DNA of 64,000 nucleotides. Source: Malurus cyaneus samueli. Its lineage: Eukaryota > Chordata > Aves > Passeriformes > Maluridae. Of this stretch, positions 1 through 14,300 are shown in pieces. The first letter of the stretch is position 1. Every line of letters starts with the position of its first letter. Location of the stretch: NCBI GenBank assembly GCA_009741485.1, contig CM019214.1, positions 6,429,719 to 6,493,718 on the forward strand, written 5' to 3'. The notes below the pieces were generated by a model that did not search any database, was not told the origin of the DNA, and saw only the letters and a program-made list of their open reading frames with translations. The position numbers were made by a program, and so were the translations under genes.

Positions 1-185
1 TTTTTTTTTTTGGAAGCTAGTACTCCTCTTGGCAAAGTGGATGGTTTTTCCTTCTCTTCACTTTTTAATAATGAAGTATCTGAGTATTGCATCCCTAAAC
101 ATATGCCATGTGAAGTTTCTGTAGGTCTGAAACAAACAAAAAAAAAAAAATTTTTTTCTTAGCTGCATTTGTGACTTGCATTAAA

Positions 186-204
186 ATGCCAGATTTTCTG
201 GCAT
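186..204. repeat. Small perfect inverted repeat
   Basis: Arms ATGCCAGA and TCTGGCAT are exact reverse complements (8 bp) around a TTT loop. No poly-T tail, promoter box or conserved context suggests a transcript or terminator. It may be chance. Confidence 0.5.
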
Positions 205-2158
205 GGTTTTAGAGCTGAGAGGAGGGGATTTTTAAATAGTATCTGATAACTATAGGAACCAATGAGAAATACAGCATCTTGTTATGGGAAGAGAAGATGC
301 ATTCAATGAGGTCTGAGCTTCACACACATCACTATTTCTGGTGATCCAGTGCATGTACTCAGATTCCACGAGCAAGGACAACCTGTTCATCTTACAGACC
401 TATTTATTAGTAACTACCACGATATCAGGCATGATACATGCTATGACATAGCACAGAAATACTCAACCCTTCTAGTACCAGGATGAATTTCTAAGCCAGC
501 TTATGAACAATTAATTCCATTCCCCCATGGCCAGAAGAAATCCCACGTTAAGGATGCTACAGGAGCAGAGAGGGCAGCACTTCTGGCTGCTGTTCAGATT
601 CCAGACAGATTCTCAGCACACTTTAGTAAGAGTGGGGAAGCATCACTGGGGCAGCCACAGACTGATAGCAAAGCACAGCTGTCACAAAACCTGCCTGCAA
701 TAAGTACAGTATTTTAAACGACAAATCAGAATTACTGAAAAGCTGCAAATTTAGCATCTGTGTTCCTCAGGACAGGTGTGTGGCAGAGGAGAGCTGCTGC
801 AAACCACACCAGCAGGATCTCCTGTGGCATAAAGCAGAGACTTCTGGTCACTGTTCCCATAAAGATGAACCCAGATCACAAAGGTAAAGGCAGCTGTTAA
901 AGCACATAAAGGGAATGGAAGTCTAATCAGAATGGAAAGGTTTAGCTTGCTTATTGAGATAAATATCAGAGAAGTTATGATTTCTTTCTGTATAACATCA
1001 GGGAACAGACAAAAGTCAGAGAAAAAGTCGTGTCAAGTAAAGGGCACTGAATCTGAGCTGTCCAGCAACTATTTTGGCCTTGAAAGCAGAAATCAGATTA
1101 GAAGGATAAACCTAAAAGAAAACTGCTTTAGGAGGGAGTAGGGACTGCATAATAATAAGGCTCTGTCCTTTATTCCTAAGAATGAGTGCATATATTAAAA
1201 ACTGGAGTACATCCTGAGAAACAAATGATAAACAGTTGAAAATTCAAGTTTATGAATCGCTATAAAATAAATCTTTAAAAATAAATACAAAGACAATTTG
1301 TTTCAGGAATCACTCATCTGCTGAACAATTTTATTCTATTTGGGTAAACTTAATGTGGCACCAGGAACATGTGCCTATAAATTCATGTGGTGGTTAGTAT
1401 TATGTTCCAATATTGTCCTGTCTTACATGGAAATAACTAGACAGAAATAAAAAAATTAAATATATCTCATATGTGATTTATGTTAATTCATGCTAGAAAT
1501 AGAAAAATGTATTTTTAAAAAAAGGATCTAACAGGAAAACTTCAAAAAGAGGCTTTGAATAGCAGCTTTCTTACTCAGCTTTACTGTGCAAACACTTATC
1601 ATTCAGAAGACATCTTTCTACAGATTTCTTCTGGCAGCCCCTGTCTAGTCTGTGGATGGCTACTGGAAGACAATTTATAGGTCAATGCATTTTTCAGAAG
1701 CAGACATCATGATCTATGAGAAATTCTCACAATTCAATTAATTATTTCTGATCGATAAAGGTAATAATGATGATATACTCAATTTAGATTGTCATAAGGT
1801 GTTTCATTTCTTACCTTGTGACCTTCTGATTATTAAGGAATTAAAACAGAACAAACTGCACATAAAAATTAAAAATCCTTCAAATTAAATATTGCTTATT
1901 AATATGAGGTAAAAAGCCCAAATTCAAACTAAAAGCCCAAATATTTTAAATACTCTGAATACTATGTAATATGAAATTATGCTTAACTCCTCATTAGTGA
2001 TAGTTTTCTATTTTTAAACTGAGATTTCAGTGATGGGGGAGCAATTTATGATACAGAATTCAGAAAGGCTCATGGAGATTTTTGCAGAAATTTATTCTTC
2101 TGTAGCTAAACCCAACTTACAGAATCAGCGTGATTTTGAGCAAGTTAATTGTTTGGAT

Positions 2159-2178
2159 AGCCCAGTGAAAACTGGGCT
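2159..2178. repeat. Small perfect inverted repeat with GAAA loop
   Basis: Arms AGCCCAGT and ACTGGGCT are exact 8-bp reverse complements around GAAA, a GNRA-type tetraloop if transcribed on the plus strand. The stem is too short for a microRNA precursor and the flanks do not extend it. Confidence 0.5.
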
Positions 2179-5100
2179 GTTTTCTTCTTAAGTGACATCT
2201 GCAGGTGGCCTGGCATCACAGAAGCTTTGTGCTCTTCCTACAGACAATTTGTGAGAATTGGCTACTAGGAAATTAAGCCTGAGGTGGCTTTTTATAGCCT
2301 TCCTCAATCATTTGAGCAGGCTAAAAAGACAATGAACTCCATTCTCTGTTCCTTCAAATCCCTTCTCCACTGTGATGCCCACGAAAAATGGAGAAGGAAG
2401 TGGCAGCTGATGGCTGCTGTCAAGGCTGCTGCCAATATGGTTTTGTTATTACCTTGTGCTCCCCAGCTGCCCCAGTCCAATTTCTCTCTCTTGTAAGCTC
2501 TATGACATGAGTTCTGAGCATGCACAACACAGGGAAATGGAAACTGGGCAATTATGGGCAATCTTGTAATAGAAAGAAATCATAGTAATTCCTCCACCAA
2601 CATTAAAATCCCTATTCCCATCCAAACCCGAACAACAATGTTGCATCCTCCCACAGCAGACACTATTTCCAATTCAGACAGGGCAAGGTAAAAGAATTTC
2701 TTACACAATTTAATCACAAAAGCTTTCTAAGGGTATAGGCAGATGCACATTTTGTCTGTACAAAGACTTTTTATGGAGCTGTGTATGGAGAGGAAAATAA
2801 AAGATCTCTCTGGAAGAAGTCCAGCTTGGCCTGTAAAAGCACTAACACCTTTAATTGAAATCTGCTGAACAAACATCATCTGCTGGAGTCCTGAATGCAG
2901 GGCAACTCTCCTACAGATGGAAAGCATGGCTGTGTCAAATGGAATTATTCCACCAAACCTTTGTTTCACCAGCCCTTTTTTGGCAGGCCAGGCTGTGGAA
3001 AGGAGAGTGCAAGACCAAGAAGCTTTGCAGCTTGCTTCTGAAGAGTATCTGTGTTACAGGGATGGCCCAAATGGGACCTTCACTGGAGATCTGTTTGCCT
3101 TTCCTGTCCTGATTCAGAGAGCAGGGGCACACACCTGAGCAGCTGGAGAAAAACAGGCAGGGGGAATGGCACTCTGCTTTGCAAGCACCTGTCTCCAGAA
3201 CATGGCAGTGATGGCAGTCATGTTTCTTGGGCTTTTCAAAGGGCAGTTAAAAAAGAAGATGCATAAGTATCTTATAAACTCAGATTTAGCCAAACTGAGC
3301 TTCAATGTGTAAGGCTTAGAGTGAGCTAATTTATCTCAGAAAAAAAAAAATGTTTATAAATATGCTTTTCTTATTCCGTTAGATTAGCTCTCTTCATTTC
3401 ACTATTCCCTTTCATGCATGTGTGAGTGTTAAAATGTGATAATCAGAAAGTACCATCTGCCTAACAAAATCCTCAGAAACAACTGCAGAGCCTGTGACTA
3501 CCAGCTCATATTTCAGAGGAAGGACACTGCACATATCAATGCTTTCCTGAAGGAAACTCATCCATCTTCTCAGACAGGAGCCTGTCTTTTGCACTCTCAT
3601 CTCACCATATCTTCACATCTCTGGGTCTCTAATGTGTCTGTTCCCTCAGTGTGCCAGGGAGGTGAGAAATGCCATCGCCCCGTTGTGCTGCAGGGAATCC
3701 CAGTGAGGCACTCCAGTCCTGGAGTGAACTCCCCCAGGGATCATCTCCATGGCATGGTGTGAGCTCACTGCTGGCTCCTGCTCAGAGGAAACAGCTAAAG
3801 GAAGGCAGCTCACCCCAAAAATTGCCTCTAACACCGAGGTGAAAGGCTTTGGTCTGTACTGAACAACCCTCTGATGCCATTTCATCCTCAAGCTCATCCC
3901 TGCACATAGGACACACAACAGCTACTACCAGGTTTGTGTCTGAAAAAAACGTAGTTCAGGGGAGGCTGAACTTCACACAAACAACACTAAAAATAACCCC
4001 ATAAACCCACAGATGAAAAGCAGCAGTAATAGCAATAACTAGGAGTCCACCACAGGTGGCTGAGAAGGAAGCCAAAGCCAAATAACAAATACTGTAGTCC
4101 TGGGCAACCTCTTTAGAAGGTATGGGCCTCAGGGAGAGTGGCTGTGAACTGCGCTTCACTATTTGGAGAAAATTAACTGTATTGCAGCCAAAACCAACAC
4201 CTAACCAGCTGGTCCCAGCAAGCAGTGGTGGAGGAACAGCCTCCCAGCCAAGCTCTCTTCTTCACCTGCGAGCTGATGTTAAACCAAGGCTTGACATTGG
4301 CCAAAGAGACCGGAATCTGTCCTTAGGGATGATGCACGCAACAGAAAAGGCGTGATCAAACCAAAGTCATGCCACAGGCTGTTCACCAACAACAAGGATT
4401 TCTCATTGTGTTTCTCAATGTCTCAAATGTTAATATTTTGTAGGGAGTGTTAACAGCTTGCATGGGAATAAAATGCCATGTCTTTGGCTGTCTTGAGAAA
4501 AAGAAGATTAGAACGTAGAATTGATAATGCAGGTGGCTTACAATTATAAACATTACTAGTACTGTAGCTTTTGCAAACCTACCAATCTTATGCTGACGAG
4601 TAGAAAGTGACAGCCTCACTGACCAATGTATGTGTGACACAAATGTATGCACTGGTTGCTAAAGTGGATAAAAGAGGCCTGTCCCAGAATAAAGGGGTTA
4701 CTTTTTGTGTGTGTATATGTGTGTCTTTGTGTCTGTTATTTTGTGTCGGCTGTCTGGACAACAGCGACAATATTTATTTTTTTTTTTTTAATGACCCTCT
4801 TAGAGCAGCATTCCCCATGCCTATCAGCTGTCACACAGGATATATGGTCACCATGGGGATGAACAAGATGGGACAGCAGAGCTCTGCTGACCCCTCCCTG
4901 TGGCTTTCCAAGCACCATTCCCCACTGCCCACACACCCTGTGCCCACCCAACACGCTCCCAGGCAGCCAGGCAGCCACTGCCAGCTCACAATTTGCCTCT
5001 AGAAAGAAACTGAATTTCATCAAAACCTGTCACACCATCTAATTGCAGAGCTCAGTTATCTTAACTGGCAGGTATGCAGCTAATTGTTCACCTGGGGTAT

Positions 5101-8100
5101 GAAATCTCAGGAACAATGTGCGACATAAATACAGAATTTTCATATAATGCAAGCAATGTGTGCAGCAAGGTGTCACAATCACTGTCTGTGACTGCTGACA
5201 GATAGAACGTCTCATCTGATAAGAGAGAAATAAATTCCGCATTGCTGAAGGTAATTCATGGATTTATTTATTTTCAGCACAAGACATACAGGACCGTTTA
5301 AGGATATTTTCTCCTCGATGTTTTTGTTTTCAAATAAAATTTACTTTTCACTAAAAAAGGAGTGTGTCAAGCTATTTCCTCATGGGAACTGATAAAGTCA
5401 TTCTTGTTTCATGTCTGTAGTCACCACAGAAGGTGTGCACCACACATTTCAGGCAGCAGTAAAAGTGAGCTAGAACTCCTGACATAACAAAACAGAACCT
5501 CCTGCTGAAATCAGTTATTCCATATGTCAAACTCCACTAACTCTGTTATAAAACCTTTGAGTTCCATAAGCTAAATTTTATGGAATCCACTAGAAGCATA
5601 TAGTACTTTGATACTGAGACGAGTGATGATTCTCTGCTATATTTTAACCATTTCTGACCATCTAAAGGAAAGTGAGTGTTGCTTGACAGCATACTTTGTT
5701 TAATTTTATTCTTTGATAAAGACGGAGCAAAAATTGTGCCCCTTCATAGTAAAGTTATTTTCAAAATAAGTTTTAAATAGTAAGAGAGTCTGTCTGCCCT
5801 CTAAGATAACAAAAAGACAATTTGTACTTTGAACAAGTTATGGACTTAAATAAATGGGTATCTAAATTTAATTACAATAATTTATCTTTCTTTCTGGTGT
5901 GCCCCCTTGCCTTTTCTCTGGGGGAAGTTGTGTCAGTTATTTTTTTCTTTTTAATTAGAGCCTTAATAGATAATCCTCAAAACAAAATCCAAAGGTTTTG
6001 GGTGCAAAAAATTTCAATTATATGAACACTCTTACTGTGCTATATTTTTACTGTATTTTTCCTCTATCCTGCAACAACATTTACAGTATAAATTTCCAGT
6101 AACAGGATAAATAAAGAATAGAAATCCTTTTTAAGCTAAGAATATTTTGTCAATCTGGGTTGAAAAAATACGAGATAAGTCTGTGGCAAATTGCCTCTAG
6201 TTGAAAATTCAGTCATCCTCATTCATCAAAACAAAGCATAAAGCTGAAAGCTTATTTGAGGGCATTCTGAGGGGTCAATAAAAATACCAATAAAAGTGAG
6301 GATCATAGAACCACAGTTTCTGCCAAACAAATGATAAATTCACTTATTTCAGGTAGCACTGATACAGCCCAATACACTTTGGGCTACATTATACATTTGC
6401 ATTCCTGCATTCAGGTTTCAATATTAGATAAACCACAGCCTGGCTTATATAAAAAAGTGGCTTATATATAAAATAGTAATAGTATTTATGTAATTTTATA
6501 TATATATTGCTTTCAAGCAATGGTTTTCATACTCTGTATCAGTATGGGATTAAACCCACCAAAATATATGTTAAAATCTTGATTGCAACAATAATCTAAA
6601 GCCATCTACACTGCTTCTGCACAGCACGCAGCTCCTGCCAAACTATGAGATGTACTGCCCACAGCTTCCCCTCTTATGAAACACAGACTCCATCTGAGTT
6701 ACAAATTCAGGACCAGCACTGAGACAGAAGTCTGTCTTGAACATGTCAAGATACTGTCACTCAGGTGGCTGGTGGCTTCTTGACTCCTTGACTTCCAGAA
6801 ACTTTGAACCAGCTCTTGTGGTAATGTGTGAAAGAGCACGGATGGAAAAAACATGTGTAGGTCCAAAGGCAACACAGAGGTGAGAGTCACAGAGGGTCTT
6901 GGTGGAGTGGGCAAATGTCCAAAACAATGCTCTTCAATTCCCTAAGAACAACTTAAAGGAGCATTTTTTTTTATCTAGCAGTGAGTTGGATCAGGCAGGA
7001 AAGTGTAAGAAAAGTTACAATTCAAGTGGTTAAAAAGCCCTTACCTATGCAAATAAAATGGCAAAAAATAATGGTAAAAATAACACTGCAATGAAAACTG
7101 ATGCAATGGTTGTATTTTCAATATTAATACCTATGATTTTAAAACAGAAGTTACGTATATACATGCATACCTCATATTTATATATGTTTGTATATAGACA
7201 TCAGTATTATCTGAAACGCATCAAAATAAACACAAATTAAAGCTAAAAGATTCATTTTAACACTGGGCATTTGTAATGGCTGGCAAGCCTTATCTACACA
7301 TTTCCTCTATTTTTATATATTTAAAGAAACATCAAAGGTTTTTAACAAGAAATTATGTTCTCATAGCCATAAAGTATACTCTTGTGATTGCATTAGAGTG
7401 GCTGCGCAATATAATTCCTTTGCTTGCTGACAATGGTTTTTGCTATGCTAATTAAATAAGTAATACATCTGTGATCTTTATTCATTAAAATTAATGCAAT
7501 AATATCTATGTTGAAGGTTCACACTGGACTCGGTCTGGCAAGCCAAATGAAACAGCTCCACTGGAGTTACTCTAACATTATTCTTGACGGAACAGAGCTC
7601 TGACAGGAGACGCTGTGTGAAATCGGTTTACCCTTGCTTCACTTAATATTATTCCAAATCAGCAAACACGAGTTATCTTCAGAGCAGACAAAAAACGTCT
7701 CCTATTAAACAAAGCTATGGAAACCACAAGTCTCCAGGCGACAGGTTGTGGCGGGCACGGAGCCCGCTGGCTGGGGCATTCCTGCTGTGATGGGGAGCTC
7801 TGCGGTCCAGCCCTGGTCCAAAGCCGTCAGCTGGAATGAGCCCAAAGGATGGCACCGAGCACGACTTGTCAATTCCAGTAACAAGACCTGAAAAAAACAG
7901 CAGAGGTTTCATGTACGAAACCCGAGATGCCTTCACCTCTGGGATTATCTCCCAGAGAAACAGGAGCTGCTCTGGCTTTCCCTCTGGGAAAGCTGCTCTT
8001 GCTTGGTAAGGCAGGCGGTACCTGCGAGCAGGCAGCAGGTGATGGCTTCGTGCCCACTGGCAAACACGCCTCAGGAAATAAGAGAACCTTGCTGCTAAGA

Positions 8101-10434
8101 TTTTAAAATGCCCAAATCTAATTCACCACACAGCAGCCTTTCCCACCACCCCCTGGTCACTGGATTAAGGTTTGATGAATAAGAGCAAACAGAGTCAAAG
8201 TTCAGTATCAAAACCAGAAAGCGCTATTGCTATTAACGCTTTTGTTCTGTTAACCAGGTGCGTTACACCTGAACCCCGGCAGAAAGGAAAACCACAAGCT
8301 ACCTTCAATTCATGCCCATCCACATTTTATATACGACTAATTCAGGCAACAGGGGAAAATAAGATGAATAGTGATGTAATTTCAAATTAAAAAGACTGAT
8401 TAGTATTAAGGAAACAGGCAGCTGACCCAGCCACCCCCAGTAGTATGACTCACAGTACTATTTTCATATTTGTATTATTTAGCATCTAAAGACCTTAGCT
8501 GAGAGTCCTGAGTTCTGCTAAGAACTTGCATTAAGTACTCTGAAAATATCTTCCCTGATTAATTTTCTACCGAGAAGAAAATGTTTTCATTAAAATTTTA
8601 TGTCTAAAATGGCATCTTTTGAGTCAATCCTCCCAAAACCTAAGTGCTAAATAAATAAAAAATATTAAAAAATCCACCCTCCAACCAACATGGAAATTAC
8701 TTTTTTTTCTGCAGGCTGGAAGAACGCAAATACTTTCTATGATTTCCAAGGGCTGGCAAAAAATTGGATTTCCACTGAGGTAGGAAGAAGAAATTGACAT
8801 TAACTTTTCCTCTAACCCTACTTTATATACAATAAAATGGAAATGTTAAGCAAAAAGTTTATATTATAAATAGATGAAACACTTAAAAAAGAGGCAGGAA
8901 GGTAAAATGTGCTTGTGTTTTTCAGTGTTTAGAGTCAAGAAACTGAAGTATGGACAAAAGTTTACAGAGAAGCAATATTTGGAACTAGTGAAAGGACATG
9001 ATTTCAGACACCTAAGAAATAAAAGCCACACATTGCATTTGCTAATATGGAAGTCTTAAGCATTAAGTGATACTACAAATGGACAAAATCAAGAGAAAAC
9101 AGTAATTAAGGTCCCTTGTAAGTGAAGAGCCATAAGTAGAAGTACAGTGTCTGTCCATTGAGCCACTGATTGTTCTTTGACAGAATATACATTATTATAT
9201 ATAATATACATATTACATGTTATTAGATAAAATACCGAAGAAGCACTATGAAGGAGGATAAGTTTAACTAACTAAAGACTGAAACCTATCTGTATTTTGA
9301 TTACCCTGACAATTTTTCAGAAAAAAACTAGCTCAGGATGTACACTAACACTGCATATATTTTAGTGATTGATTTTAAAGAGCTTTCTGAGTTCTCCATC
9401 AGAGCAACTAAACATACCGGAGGCCAGGGATGGTGTAACAACCTTTTGAGAAATTAGACATTCCTTTCTGTGAATAAACAAAATATGGGGGTTGCATATC
9501 CTTTAATAATGGAAATTAATAAGACTCTTTATGCTGTCAATAACGTAGCAAGCTTTATTGAATTCTGTTAAAGTTTACAAGATTTTCTTTTTCTAATCAA
9601 TGTTAACCTATTAAACATAAGCAGTATTAAGGGGTTTTTTAATAGAAAAACAACAAAAGAGAGGAAATTAGATGATAAAGCTGGAGGTTGATGCAATACC
9701 TACAGAGTGCAGCAGGCCTCGTTCCATTCCCATCACTGTGTTTTGGACGAGGACTTTCATAATGAGGACTTAAATGGCAAAATTAGGCTGTCCAGTCAAC
9801 ATTAATAAAATCTTCATTAAGAAGTACTAAATTGCTGGGTTTGTAAAATGAACACAGGGTGAAGAACTATGGCCTCAAGAAGACCCAGTCCTTCTAGTCA
9901 GACAGCAGACTCCAAGGTGAGCCTTGGAGGAGCAAATCCTTTGGCAGAAGCATCCTTTAAACACTTCAGAAATCACAGACACATACATCCACCGATGGCT
10001 CCATAACTGGGGCACACAAGGTGACAGCCTTCTAATTATCCATGACACAGCCTGGTGATCTGCTTACCTAGATAGCCATTACAATGCAACATTTCAAAAT
10101 TTTGTTTTTATCAAGGTATTCTATTCTACTAGAGCTTTCTCCTCACTGTGTCCACATCCATGAGACCAAGGATTCGAATGGACTATGTAAAGGAGTGCTT
10201 TCTTTTACTCATTTTACATTTTCCACGATTAATTGTAATTGGCCATAAGCAAAACAGGATTTAAGAAAACCCACAGTATCTTTCATTAGCTTTCTGTATT
10301 GCCTGAATCACCTGTCTTCCATATTTTATCTTCTTTTCTCTTTAAAAACCAAAATCTTCACCTCTTTCTTCAGATGGGAAACTTTTCACATAGAAATGGG
10401 GTTTCTTGGGCGTTTTGTGTTTTTTTGGTTTTTT

Positions 10435-10437
<3 letters not shown>

Positions 10438-10466
<29 letters not shown>
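10438..10466. repeat. Poly-T tract
   Basis: An uninterrupted run of about 29 T follows a G/T-rich lead-in (10,410-10,437). On the minus strand this is a poly-A run, but no retroposon body is recognisable beside it, so I call it simple repeat only. Confidence 0.9.
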
Positions 10467-10610
10467 GGCTACCATTCTCTGTCTTTTTCTTGTTCCTTAA
10501 TAGGTTTCTGGTAAGAAGTAACCAAAGGCAGACAGATTATTCATACTAAGTATTAGACTGAAGAGTTGCTAAGTGGTACACAAGGAATACTAAAAAAGTT
10601 TTCAATTCTT

Positions 10611-10656
10611 TTATTATTTATATATATATAATATATAATATATATTTTATATGTAT
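10611..10656. repeat. TA-rich microsatellite
   Basis: An imperfect (TA)n tract with ATAATA and TTTTAT interruptions. Confidence 0.8.
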
Positions 10657-11184
10657 GGAACATTCTTCTGCCATGAACTGAGAAAATACCCTGGTTGAGC
10701 TTTGCCCCAACAACGGGCAAGACATTTCTGATAGTATCTGTTCTTCTGTCAGGAGAGGTATAAAGGAAACATTTAGATCATATCTTCCAAAGTTTTACCA
10801 TGTACATTTCTAAAATGACACTTGATGCTAAACAGCCCTTTGACAGTCCCTACAAAGCATGTTTCTGCTTTGACATTTCAAAATACATTTTCGTTGTCTT
10901 CAAATATGCTGCATTTACAGATCATTAAAAAATAAATACTAAACTAACCCCAGAAAACAGCTTGAACAGCTGAATGATGTTGAAATGATATTTGTTCTCC
11001 CACATTTAGCATAAGAAATAACTAGAGTATTTCCTCTTTGTGGCTTGCGCTCAGTCTTCCTCTGGTTATGTAAGGGCACAGGTAAAGGCAGATGTAGGCA
11101 CAGGCATCAGCAGATATCTGTATTTGTGCATGGGTACCTGTACATAACTCTCCTCTAGTGACCAGACACAGACACAACCCCTGA

Positions 11185-11365
11185 AAGAATACATTAAGCT
11201 ATTAGAGACCATCCAAAGTAGGGCCACAAGGATGGTCAAGGGTCAGGAGGGGAAACCTTTGGACAATGGTGGGACTCTTGAGATGTCCTGCCCAGGGCCA
11301 CGAGTTGCACTCAATGACCCTGATGGGTCTCTTCCAACTCAGCGTATTTTGTGATTCCATGATAA
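11185..11365 (+). mobile_element. CR1 LINE 3'-end fragment, internally deleted
   Basis: The left part (about 11,195-11,262) matches the CR1 segment that reads 'attagagaccatccaaag' then 'ggccacaaggatggtcaagg' and 'gtcaggaggggaaacc'. The right part (about 11,268-11,362) matches the CR1 3' untranslated end: 'gatgtcctgcccagggcca', 'aatgaccctgatgggtctct', 'ttccaactcagcgtattttg' and a terminal 'tgattccatgat'. From memory of the family, sequence normally lies between these two blocks, so this copy appears to carry an internal deletion near 11,263-11,268. It is a dead, 5'-truncated copy. Assignment is by recognition, without an alignment. Confidence 0.85.
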
Positions 11366-14300
11366 TTAAATATATAATTATGTGCAGCGAGATAGTGCCT
11401 ATCAGTCTGATTTAACACTGGTGTAAACACTCCACCATCAGCTGTGGAATCCCCAAGGAAATGTCCAGCAGAAAGTTCACAGGCCTTGTCTGTTTTGTAA
11501 GAGATGCTGAACAAAATAAACTCTGTGTATACTGAACATGTAGATCTTATTGATAGATTGATACACAAACACATGAAATCTCCATCACATGCACAACTTG
11601 CTTAAAAGAAAATGCCATGCATTTCCAGTTATGTTATTCTGAAATGAGCAAAAGATTTTCTGGGGAGAGAAAGAAAACTTTCAATGTGGGAGGAGACAGC
11701 CAGAAAGCATTAAAGGAAAGTCGAAGATGCAGAATGCCAAGGTGCTGTGTGGTAACAGCTGTGCTCTACTGCCATCCTGAAATTCTGTGCACTGAGCAGC
11801 AACCTGACAGACACAGGGCTAAAACTGCTGCCAGGGATCAGTGCCACACAAAAGCATCCTGGCCAAACACATTCCTGTGCAGACATTGTGGCTCTGTCCC
11901 AAGGCTTCCATCATACCAACAGATCTTCTTGGTGTAGGAATTATCCCTGAAGCATATGATCTGAGCTCAGAGTCAAATCCAGCAAAGGTGCGTTGTCAAA
12001 TGGATGGAGGCAGGAACAAATGTACATATGCAGGTCCCTTACACCATCCAGGCACAGCAATTCTTGGTTTGAGACAACTCATCTGGGAACTCAGACAGGT
12101 CACAGCTGATTAAGCTCCCTCCTAACCACCAGCAGAGCCTTTCTCTGCACATTACAATGGATGTACATTACTATGACTTCATTTTACCTGAAACAGTTTG
12201 AACTTTTGGTTGAGACTGAGCAGCGATTGCTACTGACACTCCAAGTACACATTACTAAGTGAACTTAATAGGTGAAACTGAGATATTGAGGTTTCACACA
12301 GCACCACCTTTGTAAGTGTCAGTCTTGCAGCAGCATTGTGAGATTTTTATTGAAAATTCTAAGGTTTGTACTTTGTCAGAGGGAAGTCTGATTTCTGCAA
12401 ATTATCTACCTTTTCTAAAATTATTGACTGCTTTTCAGTCTTTTCATCTAATAGAAAACATTCTTTCTCTCATGCTGCTGACATTAATTTATTATTTTAT
12501 GGAGAAGCACTTCAAGATACCTCAACTGAGAGATCATCATCTCATTGCGTGACTGGAAACAGGCACAAAAACAAAAAGGTGATAGCCCTTGCACTGAAGA
12601 TTTTAAGGATTCTCAAAAAAACAAAAAAATAATAATGCAGTGGGAGTTGGGAAATGCAACAACTTTAAGCATCTAGGTTTCACTAGTAAAGAACAGACAA
12701 AAGGAATATAGAAATATATTCCAGCTCTGAAGACAGAGAAGCTTCTTCACCAATTGTCTGTACATTTACAAGCTTTTCTGCCCTTTTTAACCCATTCTGC
12801 AGTCTCCATCCTCCTCCTCTTTCACAATGCCCTATTCACTGTATATAGCTGTGAAGGACCAGAGAACAGAAAACTTTCTGACACCACTACCCCTTGTCTG
12901 CCTGCTGATTGTATAGATTTGCATAGATGGTATTGGTCTTCTCAGCACATTAATTAGGTTTCTATATTTCTTTCCATGAGCTGAACTGAGCATTTCCTAA
13001 ATTATTCCAAGAAGTAAAAAGTAAAATGGAAACAATATCTACAGCCATTGGCAAAAATCCAAATGCTTTCATGTTCTCCCTATGTCCTACTTCATTCCCA
13101 ATTCGAAAATCTTTGTGAGTAAATGCTTAGTTGATGATACGACCATTGTTATGTCTGTATGCTTGCTGCTCTTATGAACATGAAACTTTAAAGCACATAA
13201 AGCAGTAAGACTGATGCCCTTGGTTCGTTTGTTGAGACCTAGCTATTGAGGCATAAATAGTGTGCTGTGTAACACCATGCAATGATCTAGGAGTGCCTAT
13301 AACACACAGGTACAGTGAGAGCTAGAAAAGAAGAGCACTCAGTGTTAAAGCAGAGAACCAGCACTATCTGATTCCTTTGCTCCTGTCTTACAGAGCTTTG
13401 GCAAATGGCACAGCATCTTCCCCTCCTGCAGGATGGAGTTCTTTATGTGACAACTCAAGGGAATATGCAGAGCTTGAATATTAACTTCAAAAACCCACAA
13501 GTTTTCATTTTCATTATTCTCTCCTTCCTCCCCATCCCCCAAAAGAATTTTCACTTGTGAATTAATTTTAAGCTGTCACAAATAGAATAAATTGCTGAAA
13601 TTCATCTGTTTTTGCTTTAGTGAAAGTGCATAAAAAACGGTATGTTAAATGATCCCTCCTGAGTCCCTAAGTCACTGCATATTTAATTACACTTTAAAAT
13701 AAAAGCATACACTTGAATTGATAGGGCATAATGGCTGCTTTGGTGCTGCTGTAGACATTAAAGAAACACATGGATTGCTGACCTGACAGGCCATGACAGT
13801 GACCTAAAACAGACATTATGGTCTCTACAGTGAATTCTTCTTATTTCATGGACCCTCACAATGGAAACATGAGAGAGGTTTATAATAGAAATGCTGACCC
13901 AACCCTACCTATAACTGTGCAAATGTTGCCTCTATAATTAAACTTTACAACTTCAGCTCCATTAGATAAGTTGCTAGTTTTTAATCATATTAATCAGAGC
14001 TTCATGTTTCAATTGCCCTATATTATCATGCAGTGTGAACTATAAAAATAAAAAGATTCTCAGCTGCTAAAGATCATAGCTGTTATGAAACACAGGAGTA
14101 TATCCAAACACTTCTCTGCAAGTGCAAATACACTGAAGGAATATCTCAGCTGATTATCCTTCTTTTTTGGTTTTTATTCCCTAATACATGGGTTCAACAT
14201 AATAGCCACATAAAGTACTTAGAATGCATTACAAGAATATCACTGAATAGTAAAAAAGCTTCATTAAGATCTGCCCTGAATGCTTCAAATTTTTCTATCA

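Larger units (their letters stand above)
1..10437. other. AT-rich non-coding DNA, no gene seen
   Basis: The window opens on a 12-base poly-T run. All open frames here are short, and none shows a recognisable domain, codon bias or splice context. CpG dinucleotides are sparse. Apart from two small hairpins listed separately and short TG-rich or A/T-rich tracts (for example around 4,700-4,745), I see no repeat family or RNA gene that I can name. It may be intergenic or intronic; the sequence alone does not decide. Confidence 0.6.
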
